Positions 1 through 7,699 of a DNA stretch of 64,000 nucleotides are shown in pieces (the stretch's first letter is position 1; each line of letters opens with the position of its first letter). The notes under the pieces were generated by a model. The model was given only the letters and a program-made list of their open reading frames with translations, did no database searches and was not told the origin of the DNA. Made by a program: the position numbers and the translations under genes. Origin of the DNA: JAUNSR01 sp036655355 (GTDB lineage: Bacteria > Bacteroidota > Bacteroidia > Bacteroidales > JAUNSR01). The stretch lies in assembly GCA_036655355.1 (NCBI GenBank), contig JAVVQG010000003.1, positions 1-64,000 of the forward strand, in the 5' to 3' direction.

Positions 1-53
1 TCTTTCTATAACTGGATAATGTTTAACCAGTCTAACTTTTTGGGGTCACTTCA
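1..53. mobile_element. Probable end of an IS3-family insertion sequence, cut by the window edge
   Basis: Reading inward from base 53 on the minus strand the sequence begins TGAAGTGACCCC and continues through AAAAAGTTAGAC at base 30. This is the form of the terminal inverted repeat of IS3/IS150-type elements, which commonly start TG and contain a run like GACCCCAAAAAGTT. The body of the element would lie to the left, outside the window, so no transposase can be seen. It would end about 63 bases beyond the typA stop codon. The call rests on similarity to a remembered IS-end pattern only. Confidence 0.45.
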
Positions 54-116
54 TTTGGTACACCCTCTTTCTTATATCAGGTTCCTTTCAATGGAAACAT
101 TCATCGTGCAGGTTGA

Positions 117-1913
117 TTATTTACCTTTACGTTTACGTTCGCCTTCATCAAGGATGATCTTACGCATACGCAAGTTGTTCGGAGTTACTTCCAGGTATTC
201 ATCTTCTTTGATGTATTCCAAAGCTTCTTCCAAAGAGAACACTACCGGCGGGATAAGTTTAGCCTTATCGTCTGCACCGGATGCACGCATATTCGTTAGT
301 TTTTTCGATTTTGTAACGTTCACTACAAGGTCGCCCTCTTTTGAGTGCTCACCTACTACCTGTCCCGCATATACATCGTCCTGAGGGAAGATGAAGAAAC
401 GGCCACGGTCTTGTAGTTTATCCACAGCGTAAGCAAAAACCGTACCTGTTTCCATCGCGATGATAGAACCGTTCATACGTTTTTCGATTACTCCTTTCCA
501 AGGCTGGTATTCAAGGAAACGGTGCGCCATGATCGCCTCACCAGCAGAAGCGGTAAGGATGTTGTTACGCAAACCGATGATACCGCGAGAAGGGATTGTG
601 AATTCCATGTGGATACGTTCGCCCTGAGCTTCCATCATCAACAACTCACCTTTACGGCGTGTTACCATGTCGATCATTTTGCTTGAGTACTCTTCAGGAC
701 AGTTGATCGTCATCGCTTCAATCGGCTCACATTTCTGTCCGTCGATCTCTCTGATGATAACCTGAGGCTGACCTACCTGTAGTTCATAACCTTCACGACG
801 CATCGTTTCGATCAAAACCGACAAGTGAAGGACACCACGTCCGAATACAGTCCACACGTCTGAGTCCAAAGATTTATTTACACGAAGCGCAAGGTTACGG
901 TCCAACTCTTTCACCAAACGGTCGTTGATGTGGCGAGAAGTCACGAATTTACCATCTTTTCCGAAGAAAGGAGAGTCATTGATCGTGAACGTCATCGACA
1001 TGGTCGGCTCGTCGATTGCGATACGTTCCATCGGTTCAGGGTTCAAAGCATCTGTGATCGAGTCACCGATTTCGAAACCTTCAACACCTACAACTGCACA
1101 GATATCGCCTGAACCCACTTCGGTAGCACGGGCTTTACCCATCCCTTCGAATACGTGAAGTTCTTTGATACGGCATTTCTGCATGGTATCGTCTTTTTTG
1201 CAAAGCATCACGTCCATACCCTCTTTCAACGTTCCGCGGTGAACACGGCCGATCGCGATACGACCTACGTACGAAGAGAAGTCAAGAGAAGTGATCAACA
1301 TCTGCGGAGTACCTTCAAGGAATGTTGGTCCCGGAATATATTCGATGATCGCATCCAAAAGCGGAGCGATTGAATCTGTCGGAGTTTTCCAATCTTCACC
1401 CATCCATCCGTTCTTAGCAGAACCGTAGACAGTGTGGAAGTCCAGCTGATCTTCCGTAGCGTCAAGGCTGAACATCAAATCGAATACCATTTCCTGAACT
1501 TCTTCAGGACGACAGTTTGGTTTATCAACTTTATTGATAACCACGATTGGTTTCAAGCCAAGCTGGATAGCTTTCTGCAAAACGAAACGAGTCTGAGGCA
1601 TCGGACCTTCGAAAGCGTCGACAAGAAGGATACAGCCGTCGGCCATATTCAATACGCGCTCAACCTCACCACCGAAGTCGGCGTGTCCGGGAGTATCAAT
1701 AATATTGATTTTGTGATCTTTGTAGCGGATCGAAACGTTTTTAGAAAGGATCGTGATCCCACGTTCGCGCTCAAGGTCATTGTTGTCAAGGATTAGTTCA
1801 CCGGCTTCCTGGTTCTCACGAAATAAATGTCCGGCCAAAAGCATTTTGTCAACCAATGTTGTCTTACCGTGGTCAACGTGCGCTATAATAGCAATGTTTC
1901 TGATTTTTTGCAT
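117..1913 (-). CDS. typA: Ribosome-associated translational GTPase TypA/BipA
   Basis: A translational GTPase of the EF-G/LepA class that binds the ribosome and is linked to stress and low-temperature ribosome assembly. With the start used here (ATG at 1911-1913) the protein is 598 residues, close to the usual ~607. Visible motifs: P-loop AHVDHGKTT (residues 11-19), RGITI in switch I (51-55), DTPGH (73-77) and NKVD (127-130), followed by EF-Tu domain 2, EF-G-like domain and the BipA C-terminal region. The open frame extends upstream to 2066, but those 51 residues do not look like TypA, and a promoter -7 box (1934-1941) lies inside that extension. Codon use is of the highly expressed kind. It is divergent from rpsO, an arrangement I recall from other Bacteroidales. 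Confidence 0.97.
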   Translation of the reverse strand: MQKIRNIAIIAHVDHGKTTLVDKMLLAGHLFRENQEAGELILDNNDLERERGITILSKNVSIRYKDHKINIIDTPGHADFGGEVERVLNMADGCILLVDAFEGPMPQTRFVLQKAIQLGLKPIVVINKVDKPNCRPEEVQEMVFDLMFSLDATEDQLDFHTVYGSAKNGWMGEDWKTPTDSIAPLLDAIIEYIPGPTFLEGTPQMLITSLDFSSYVGRIAIGRVHRGTLKEGMDVMLCKKDDTMQKCRIKELHVFEGMGKARATEVGSGDICAVVGVEGFEIGDSITDALNPEPMERIAIDEPTMSMTFTINDSPFFGKDGKFVTSRHINDRLVKELDRNLALRVNKSLDSDVWTVFGRGVLHLSVLIETMRREGYELQVGQPQVIIREIDGQKCEPIEAMTINCPEEYSSKMIDMVTRRKGELLMMEAQGERIHMEFTIPSRGIIGLRNNILTASAGEAIMAHRFLEYQPWKGVIEKRMNGSIIAMETGTVFAYAVDKLQDRGRFFIFPQDDVYAGQVVGEHSKEGDLVVNVTKSKKLTNMRASGADDKAKLIPPVVFSLEEALEYIKEDEYLEVTPNNLRMRKIILDEGERKRKGK

Positions 1914-1933
1914 CTTCTGATTTTTTGATGGCG

Positions 1934-1941
1934 CAAAAGTA
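1934..1941 (-). promoter_or_regulatory. -7 promoter box of typA
   Basis: On the minus strand the bases read TACTTTTG, a perfect match to the Bacteroidetes -7 consensus TAnnTTTG, about 20 nt upstream of the ATG at 1913. No good TTTG -33 box is present at the expected 19-nt spacing, so the promoter may be weak or helped by other factors. Its position supports the short TypA start. Confidence 0.5.
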
Positions 1942-2862
1942 CGACAATTTTTCCGAGAGTATGTTATAAAGCAATGTGTTTTAACCCAAAAGAGGTCGTA
2001 ATGAAGCTTTTTTGTTAGTTTTTTTAATTCTAGCCGGTAAATAATCGATTGATTAACAAGATTCATCGGTTCAAGGAGGGAGCGGGTACGACCTCTTAAA
2101 TCTGAATCTATTCAGAGAAACGGTTCTTCTTAAATTATTTTTAGTATATTTACATTTATAAATAATTTAATACAATTAAAACATTCCACTCCCTACCCCC
2201 GAAGGAGAGAAAAAGGATCGCAGGTAAAAAGTAAAAGAAAACACAGCAGCATCAAGTGCTAATATTAACATTGCAAACCGGCATAAAAATTAACATAGAA
2301 TCGCAAGATTAGCCTAAGAGAACCTACTAATTAACTTATAAGCAATCCCATACGAAACGAAGGAGCAGTTCCGACCGACTCTCCCCTATTTACAGACGTA
2401 ACGAAGCGTAAGAACATTTTCCTACTCCTAAGAAACGGTAACGGGATCCTACAAAATGGTGATTTCACGGCCGGGAAATGAGCTTTCGTCGTCCGCGAAA
2501 TAAGCTTTCGTTCCCCGAGAAATAAGCTTTCGTCGCCCGTGCGCAGATCTTTTCATCGGATCGCGTTGGTTTTAGGCTGTTTTCCGACAAATTTCCGAGC
2601 CTTTTCCCCTTTATTTCGCTGTTTCGGCACTCCAACAGGAGGAAAAACAAGTTAATCACAATGGAAAAGAAGTGTTTTGTAATCTCATTTTTAACCTAAA
2701 TACCACCGTCTATAATTCCATTGCTTTTGTTCGAACGCACTTTCCGGCAAATTGTCGCTCGTCAAAGCTCCTCCATTTTGGCAAATGCGCCCCAAAACAG
2801 GGGTGGAGGGTTGATATAGAAGCGGTTCGGTTTTCTTAAAATAGAAAAAACAAATGGAATCA
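1942..2862. other. Long spacer between typA and rpsO, no convincing gene
   Basis: About 0.9 kb without a supported gene. It contains a 10-bp AT-rich inverted repeat (2131-2140 with 2160-2169), a 22-bp tandem repeat (listed separately), and a GC-rich dyad CCTCCA/TGGAGG (2770-2775 with 2804-2809) enclosing a CCCC/GGGG hairpin. The only open frame of note (2465-2659, minus) runs through the 22-bp repeats in shifting frame and has no protein-like composition. The rest looks like degenerate intergenic DNA. Confidence 0.6.
2475..2540. repeat. Three tandem copies of a 22-bp repeat
   Basis: Units at 2475-2496, 2497-2518 and 2519-2540 share the core GAAATAAGCTTTCGT (first unit GAAATGAGCTTTCGT) followed by a variable C/G-rich tail. 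The period of 22 is not a multiple of 3, which argues against a coding role. There is no CRISPR-like spacer structure. Confidence 0.85.
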
Positions 2863-2893
2863 TTTGGTATTCAAGAACAAATACTTAACTTTG
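2863..2893 (+). promoter_or_regulatory. Promoter of rpsO
   Basis: TTTG at 2863-2866, a 19-nt spacer, and TAACTTTG at 2886-2893 match the Bacteroidetes sigma-ABfr consensus (TTTG, 19-21 nt, TAnnTTTG) exactly. The predicted transcript would start near 2900, giving a leader of about 34 nt before the ATG at 2934. Confidence 0.85.
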
Positions 2894-2933
2894 CAGCCAC
2901 AAACACTATTGTTTAATAAATAAATTTCTAAGA

Positions 2934-3203
2934 ATGTATTTAACAGCTGAGAAAAAAGCGGAAATCTTCGAGAAATACGGAAAGTCTAACACTGATACTG
3001 GCTCACCAGAAGCGCAGATTGCATTGTTTTCATACCGTATCTCTCATTTGACTGGTCACCTAAAGTCAAATCACAAAGATTATAACACAGAAAGAGCTCT
3101 TAAAATGTTAGTTGGTAAACGTCGTCGTCTTTTGGATTACCTTAAGGCTAAAGATATCGAACGTTACCGTGCTATCATCAAGGAACTTGGTATCCGTAAG
3201 TAA
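2934..3203 (+). CDS. rpsO: 30S ribosomal protein S15
   Basis: Small-subunit protein that binds 16S rRNA in the central domain and helps form the bridge to the 50S subunit. It is 89 residues, the normal S15 length, with the family's characteristic central segment (GSPEAQIALFSYRI at about 23-36, HLTGHLKSNHKDY at about 38-50) and the basic GKRRRLLDYL motif at about 61-70. It is monocistronic, with a perfect promoter upstream and an intrinsic terminator downstream. Confidence 0.98.
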   Translation: MYLTAEKKAEIFEKYGKSNTDTGSPEAQIALFSYRISHLTGHLKSNHKDYNTERALKMLVGKRRRLLDYLKAKDIERYRAIIKELGIRK

Positions 3204-3242
3204 AAAAAATTACGCTTTCACAGGCAGACAAACAAACAAAAG

Positions 3243-3273
3243 AAAGCCTCCGAACTATTCGGGGGCTTTTTTT
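3243..3273 (+). terminator. Intrinsic terminator of rpsO
   Basis: AAAGCCTCCGAA (3243-3254) pairs with TTCGGGGGCTTT (3258-3269) around a 3-nt loop, followed by a T run to 3273. Confidence 0.9.
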
Positions 3274-3547
3274 GTTATTATAACAACCACGGATTATAAA
3301 ACCCGCGCGAGTCGCTTTATTGGTTATTCTACTGCTCTCAATCAAAAAAATTAACCCGTACAGATTCGCAAAGTTGAAAGATTCGTGGTTTTCTTTTACC
3401 TTATCGCAATACCGTTAATTTTATACCAATTGATATAATTTTCTACTATTTAAGGCTGTCAACTTAGGAAAATACTTATTTTTGCCCCTAATGCTATTAA
3501 TTTATAAGCAGACAACTTAAAAAATAAATCAAATCATCATAAATCCC
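3274..3547 (+). promoter_or_regulatory. Spacer with candidate promoter for the XRE-cupin gene
   Basis: No gene is seen here. TATTTTTG at 3477-3484 matches the TAnnTTTG -7 consensus and lies 64 nt before the ATG at 3548. The -33 region (around 3457) is poor. The remainder is AT-rich and featureless to the eye. Confidence 0.45.
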
Positions 3548-4123
3548 ATGGGTAAAAACAGAATCATCGGAGAAAGAGTAAAAGCGATGCGCGAAGCGAA
3601 TGAATTAACGCGCACACAACTTGGAGAAAGATGCGGACTCAATGAAGATCAGATCGCAAATATCGAGGAAAACACTGAAATTCCATCCCTGGCACCACTC
3701 ATCCGGATCGCACGGGCATTGGGCGTACGGTTGGGAACATTCTTGGACGACCAGCAGAACCTGGGTCCCGTGGTTTGCCGACAAAATGAAGAAAAACCAG
3801 GCATGAGCTTCTCGAACAGCAGCGAAAATGCCCGTAAACATATGACCTACCATTCCCTTTCAAACAACAAGAGCGGAAGACACATGGAGCCTTTCATGAT
3901 TACGCTGGAACCTAAATCGGAAGCCGATTTCGTTCTTTCGTCACACGAAGGGGAGGAATTCATTCTGGTACTTGAGGGACGCGTAGAGATCAACTACGGC
4001 GAAGAGGAGTATGTGCTGGGAAAAGGCGACAGCATTTATTACGACTCGATCGTTCCGCATGTGGTGCATGCCGAAGATGAACAGGGTGCACGCATCCTTG
4101 CCGTGATCTACACGCCGGTATAA
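3548..4123 (+). CDS. XRE-family transcriptional regulator with cupin sensor domain
   Basis: A 191-residue DNA-binding protein. Residues ~8-62 form a helix-turn-helix of the Cro/CI (XRE) type (GERVKAMREANELTRTQLGE, then NEDQIANIEENTEIPSL). Residues ~110-188 form a cupin barrel with the motif GEEFILVLEGRVEINYGEE and a following GDSIYYDSIVPHVVHA. Proteins of this architecture bind a small ligand in the cupin and control nearby metabolic genes. It lies 19 nt upstream of the acyl-CoA ligase in the same direction, so it probably regulates that operon. The ligand cannot be read from the sequence; a fatty acid or acyl-CoA is a guess from context. Confidence 0.9.
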   Translation: MGKNRIIGERVKAMREANELTRTQLGERCGLNEDQIANIEENTEIPSLAPLIRIARALGVRLGTFLDDQQNLGPVVCRQNEEKPGMSFSNSSENARKHMTYHSLSNNKSGRHMEPFMITLEPKSEADFVLSSHEGEEFILVLEGRVEINYGEEEYVLGKGDSIYYDSIVPHVVHAEDEQGARILAVIYTPV

Positions 4124-4142
4124 CCTTATTAAGCTATCACTT

Positions 4143-5795
4143 ATGCAATTATTCGAAAAGACACTCGGCGACTGGCTGGAATACTGGGCAGATCGTCAAC
4201 CAGATCATGACTTTATCGTATATCCCGACCGGGGTATGCGTTTTACCTATAAACAGTTCAATGAACGCGTGAATCACCTGGCCAAGGGATTAATGGCGAT
4301 CGGCGTTACACAGGGATCCCACGTGGGAATCCTGGCTACGAACGTACCCGATTGGAACGCCTTCCTCTTCGCAACGGCTAAGATCGGAGCCGTATTGGTA
4401 ACGGTGAACACCAACTACAAACAACACGAACTGGAATACCTGACCGAAAACGCAGACCTGCATACCCTCTGCATCACCAACGGGACGTTTGACAGCGATT
4501 ATGTGAAGATGACGTACGACCTGCTTCCCGAACTGAAAACGCAGCCGCGCGGATTCATCGAGAGCAAACGGTTCCCCCATCTGAAGAATGCCGTCTTCAT
4601 CGGCCAGGAGAAGAAAAGAGGGATGTTCAACACCGCCGAACTGATGTTGCTCGGAAGTACGCTGAAAGAGGAGGTGCTTACCGAAGCACGCACGAAGTTC
4701 AGCTGCCACGACGTATGCAACATGCAATACACCTCCGGTACCACCGGCTTTCCGAAAGGGGTGATGTTAACGCATTACAACATCACCAACAACGGATTCT
4801 CAATCGGTCAGCGGATGAATTATACGAATGCCGACAAACTGTGCCTACCCGTACCGATGTTCCATTGTTTCGGAATCGTACTGGGAATGATGGCGGTGGT
4901 AACGCACGGCGCAACGGTCGTGATGCTTGAGAAGTTCGATCCGTTGGTGGTTCTCGCCTCGATCGACAAGGAGAAATGCACTTCGCTTTACGGGGTGCCG
5001 ACGATGTTCATCGCCGAACTCCACCATCCGATGTTCAACATGTTCGATATGTCTTCACTCCGCACCGGAATCATGGCGGGCGCACTTTGTCCGCAATGGC
5101 TGATGGAGGAAGTGTACGAAAAAATGAACATGCGCGAGATTACGAGTGTTTATGGGTTAACGGAGACTTCTCCGGGAATGACGCAGAGTTTCGCCGACGA
5201 TTCGTTCGAAGTGAAAACAGCATCGGTGGGTCGCCCGCTTCCGCACATCGAAGTGAAAGTGATCGATCCCGAAACCTTGGAAGAGTGCCCGCCCGGAGTA
5301 CAGGGTGAGATGTGCTGCAAGGGTTACAACATCATGAAAGGGTATTATAAGAATCCACAGGCGACGGCCGAAATCATCGACCGAAACGGATTCCTTCACT
5401 CGGGAGACCTCGGGGTGATGGACGAAGCGGGTAATTTCCGCATCACCGGACGCATCAAGGATATGATTATCCGCGGAGGTGAGAACATCTATCCGCGCGA
5501 AATCGAAGAGTTCCTGTTCAAAATGCCGGAAATCAAGGACGTGCAGGTGGCCGCCGTTCCATCCAAAAAATACGGTGAGGAAGTGGGTGCCTTCATCATC
5601 CTAAAAGAGGGTAAATACCTGGAAGAAAGCGATGTGAAGCAGTTCTGCAAAGGACAGATATCCCGTTTCAAGATTCCGAAATATGTGTTTTTCGTAACGG
5701 AGTTCCCGCTCACAGCCAGCGGAAAGATCCAGAAATACAAACTGAAGGAGTTATCGCTGGAATTGCTGTCGAAAGAGGGAATCACTCCTCCGTAA
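4143..5795 (+). CDS. AMP-forming fatty acyl-CoA synthetase
   Basis: A 550-residue member of the ANL adenylating superfamily, expected to activate a carboxylic acid (probably a medium- or long-chain fatty acid) with ATP and join it to CoA. Visible motifs: the nucleotide-binding loop YTSGTTGFPKG (196-206), YGLTETSP (337-344), the hinge and A8 motif GRIKDMIIRGGENIYP (436-451), and the C-terminal lysine motif SGKIQKYKL near residue 530. Length and motifs are complete. It has no signal peptide and is cytoplasmic. It sits between the XRE-cupin regulator and a lipoprotein gene with short gaps, suggesting one operon. Substrate choice (fatty acid or another acid) is not settled by sequence reading. 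Confidence 0.9.
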   Translation: MQLFEKTLGDWLEYWADRQPDHDFIVYPDRGMRFTYKQFNERVNHLAKGLMAIGVTQGSHVGILATNVPDWNAFLFATAKIGAVLVTVNTNYKQHELEYLTENADLHTLCITNGTFDSDYVKMTYDLLPELKTQPRGFIESKRFPHLKNAVFIGQEKKRGMFNTAELMLLGSTLKEEVLTEARTKFSCHDVCNMQYTSGTTGFPKGVMLTHYNITNNGFSIGQRMNYTNADKLCLPVPMFHCFGIVLGMMAVVTHGATVVMLEKFDPLVVLASIDKEKCTSLYGVPTMFIAELHHPMFNMFDMSSLRTGIMAGALCPQWLMEEVYEKMNMREITSVYGLTETSPGMTQSFADDSFEVKTASVGRPLPHIEVKVIDPETLEECPPGVQGEMCCKGYNIMKGYYKNPQATAEIIDRNGFLHSGDLGVMDEAGNFRITGRIKDMIIRGGENIYPREIEEFLFKMPEIKDVQVAAVPSKKYGEEVGAFIILKEGKYLEESDVKQFCKGQISRFKIPKYVFFVTEFPLTASGKIQKYKLKELSLELLSKEGITPP

Positions 5796-5817
5796 ATTCT
5801 ATTAAAATCAGAGAGAT

Positions 5818-6507
5818 ATGAAGATGATCTTATCAGTCGTGTTAGCGACTTTACTCGTAGCCACCGGATGCCATCAGGCACCGAAGGAGGTGGAAACAAA
5901 AAAGATTGAAACCAATGCGGAAGAAGCGGATTGGGAAATCACGGTTACCAAACCGGTATTCTCCTCAACGAATCCGGAGTTGAACAAACAATGCATCCCG
6001 CTGAATGAGGCGATCGGTGCGCTGTTAGGCGGTCTGGAGGATTCGCTGAAAACGGATGCGACAGCACTGTTCGCTTCGCTGGAAGCAGATTCGATCAGTC
6101 GCCCGCTATGGAAATACCAACTGTTCGTAACAGATAGCGTATTCCTGGCCACGGAGCGGTTCATCAGCGTCAGACTTACGGCTTACACCTTTACGGGAGG
6201 AGCTCACGGAATGACCCGTTTCTATGCTTTCAACTACGATGTGAAGAATCAAAAGCTACTCACGCCGGAAGAGATTCTGAATTACAAGCAACAGGCCGCG
6301 ATCGACAAACAGATCCAAAGCCATTTCCGGAATCCCGAGGGTTGCTTCGATAAGCAGCCGACGCTTCCACTCGCTTCGGTCATCAATCTCAACGACCGGG
6401 AGGTGTGTTTCACCTATGAGCATTACATCCTGGGCGCTTATTATTGCGGAACGGCGGAAGTGAACGTGCCGCTCGACAAACTAAAAGGTTCGGTAATTTT
6501 GAAATAA
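5818..6507 (+). CDS. DUF3298/DUF4163-type lipoprotein
   Basis: A 229-residue exported lipoprotein: signal peptide with lipobox LVATGC, acylated cysteine at 18. The middle carries the DUF4163-like part (KPVFSSTNPELNKQ onward) and the end carries the DUF3298 part with the typical TGGAHG turn (AYTFTGGAHGMTRFYAFNYD, about 120-140). Related domains occur in RsiV-like anti-sigma factors and in peptidoglycan-associated proteins, but no function is established for this form. It begins 22 nt after the acyl-CoA ligase and is closed by a strong terminator. Confidence 0.85.
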   Translation: MKMILSVVLATLLVATGCHQAPKEVETKKIETNAEEADWEITVTKPVFSSTNPELNKQCIPLNEAIGALLGGLEDSLKTDATALFASLEADSISRPLWKYQLFVTDSVFLATERFISVRLTAYTFTGGAHGMTRFYAFNYDVKNQKLLTPEEILNYKQQAAIDKQIQSHFRNPEGCFDKQPTLPLASVINLNDREVCFTYEHYILGAYYCGTAEVNVPLDKLKGSVILK

Positions 6508-6510
6508 ACG

Positions 6511-6553
6511 CAAAGCGCCCCCGAAAAGTGATTCATTTTTCGGGGGCGCTTTG
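6511..6553. terminator. Bidirectional intrinsic terminator
   Basis: CAAAGCGCCCCCGAAAA (6511-6527) pairs fully with TTTTCGGGGGCGCTTTG (6537-6553). It separates the convergent DUF3298 gene and porN and can serve both. Confidence 0.9.
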
Positions 6554-6556
6554 TAT

Positions 6557-7645
6557 TTATCGGGTTCTTCGAACCGAGCGAACCGGTGCACTACCGGAGG
6601 ATTTGGTACTTCCCGAACTGCTCTTCGAAGCAGCCGGTTCACTGACTTTCTCCCGAGGATTGGTGCGTCGGGTGGAGCGGATGGTGCGCTCCGGAGCGGC
6701 AGAAGACTCCTTGGAGGTTGCCGATGCCTCGCCGTCCGGGGTGAGCGAAACGCTCTTGGATGCGCCCTTCACCGCCTCTTCGGGACGGGGTACCCAGAGT
6801 CCCTTTTCAAACCTCTGAAGGTCCTGTTCAATCTTCTCGCGGGCGATCTTCAATGAATCGGGATGGGGATATTGCTGCATGAGCGATTGGTTGCGGAGGT
6901 TCATCGTTTTATAGATATCGCCTTTGTATTGACGCATCACAAAGAAGTCGTGAAACGTGTAGCGCAATGTATTGTTCATTCCCGCAGACATCACGCGGTG
7001 TTGGGTGAGGTAGGGGCGAATCGTTTCATAAGGGATCCAAAACATCGGATATTTGGTTACGTCGCCACCGAAATCGCCCGAACGATGAAGAATGGGACAA
7101 ATCGCTTCCACTTGCGAAAAGAACATCGAGCCTTGTTGGTCGAACACCCATTTCTCCTTGATGTAATAGCTCTGCACTTCATTGCACGGGATATCGCTTT
7201 CGTCGATTGTAAATTGCGGTGTACTTTTAGAGCCGCGTGCCGGTTTCTCCTCATAAAGGATGTGGAACTTATCCAGCATATCCTTCACGTTGAGTTCGTA
7301 TCGGGAGGTAAAGAGTTCGCGTCCGTCGAGGTATTCGTAGGCGGTAAGTTTATTTTCGGTCATCAGGTTGATGATCAAACGGAACAGATTGGTTTGTCCC
7401 TCCATCGGTTCTTCGGGGAAATAAAGGGAGGCATTCGAGTCCTGCGTCAGATCGAGCTCGCGGTAAATGACGCGAGACCACGGCGCATTGTCGGCCGAAA
7501 GTGCGGAATTCTCATAAAAGGTTTTCGCACGTACCGACATCTCACTGCCGGGGCGTTCGACGTTGGGGCCTGTTTCTATTTTTCTTACCTGTGCTGCCAA
7601 AGCGGGCGTGATAAACAGCAAGAGCAAAGGAAGTATTCTTTTCAT
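6557..7645 (-). CDS. porN: T9SS core/gliding protein PorN (GldN family)
   Basis: Periplasmic partner of PorK; PorK and PorN form the large ring attached to the outer membrane in the type IX secretion system. It is 362 residues, like P. gingivalis PorN, with a Sec signal peptide (MKRILPLLLLFITPALAAQV). The conserved body includes YRELDLTQDSNASLYFPEEP and WVFDQQGSMFFSQVEAICPI. The last ~79 residues (284-362) form a Ser/Thr/Arg/Pro-rich low-complexity tail ending VRSVRRTR, which is probably disordered. It is the last gene of the porPKLMN operon, 54 nt after porM. Confidence 0.95.
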   Translation of the reverse strand: MKRILPLLLLFITPALAAQVRKIETGPNVERPGSEMSVRAKTFYENSALSADNAPWSRVIYRELDLTQDSNASLYFPEEPMEGQTNLFRLIINLMTENKLTAYEYLDGRELFTSRYELNVKDMLDKFHILYEEKPARGSKSTPQFTIDESDIPCNEVQSYYIKEKWVFDQQGSMFFSQVEAICPILHRSGDFGGDVTKYPMFWIPYETIRPYLTQHRVMSAGMNNTLRYTFHDFFVMRQYKGDIYKTMNLRNQSLMQQYPHPDSLKIAREKIEQDLQRFEKGLWVPRPEEAVKGASKSVSLTPDGEASATSKESSAAPERTIRSTRRTNPREKVSEPAASKSSSGSTKSSGSAPVRSVRRTR

Positions 7646-7699
7646 CTGTGTACAATCTATTTTTTTACATCCGGATTTTATTCATTCACGTTCCGTGTC

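Noticed and set aside
1914..2066. N-terminal extension of TypA to 2066
   Set aside because: The added 51 residues are unlike TypA, and a perfect -7 promoter box lies within them, so the ATG at 1913 is the start.
2475..2540. Possible CRISPR array
   Set aside because: Only three directly joined 22-bp units without spacers, and no cas genes in the window.
2465..2659. 64-codon minus-strand frame in the typA-rpsO spacer
   Set aside because: It runs across the 22-bp tandem repeats in shifting frame, has no family likeness and no ribosome-binding site of note.
2770..2809. S15 autoregulatory RNA upstream of rpsO
   Set aside because: The hairpin lies upstream of the perfect rpsO promoter at 2863-2893, so it would not be in the rpsO message.
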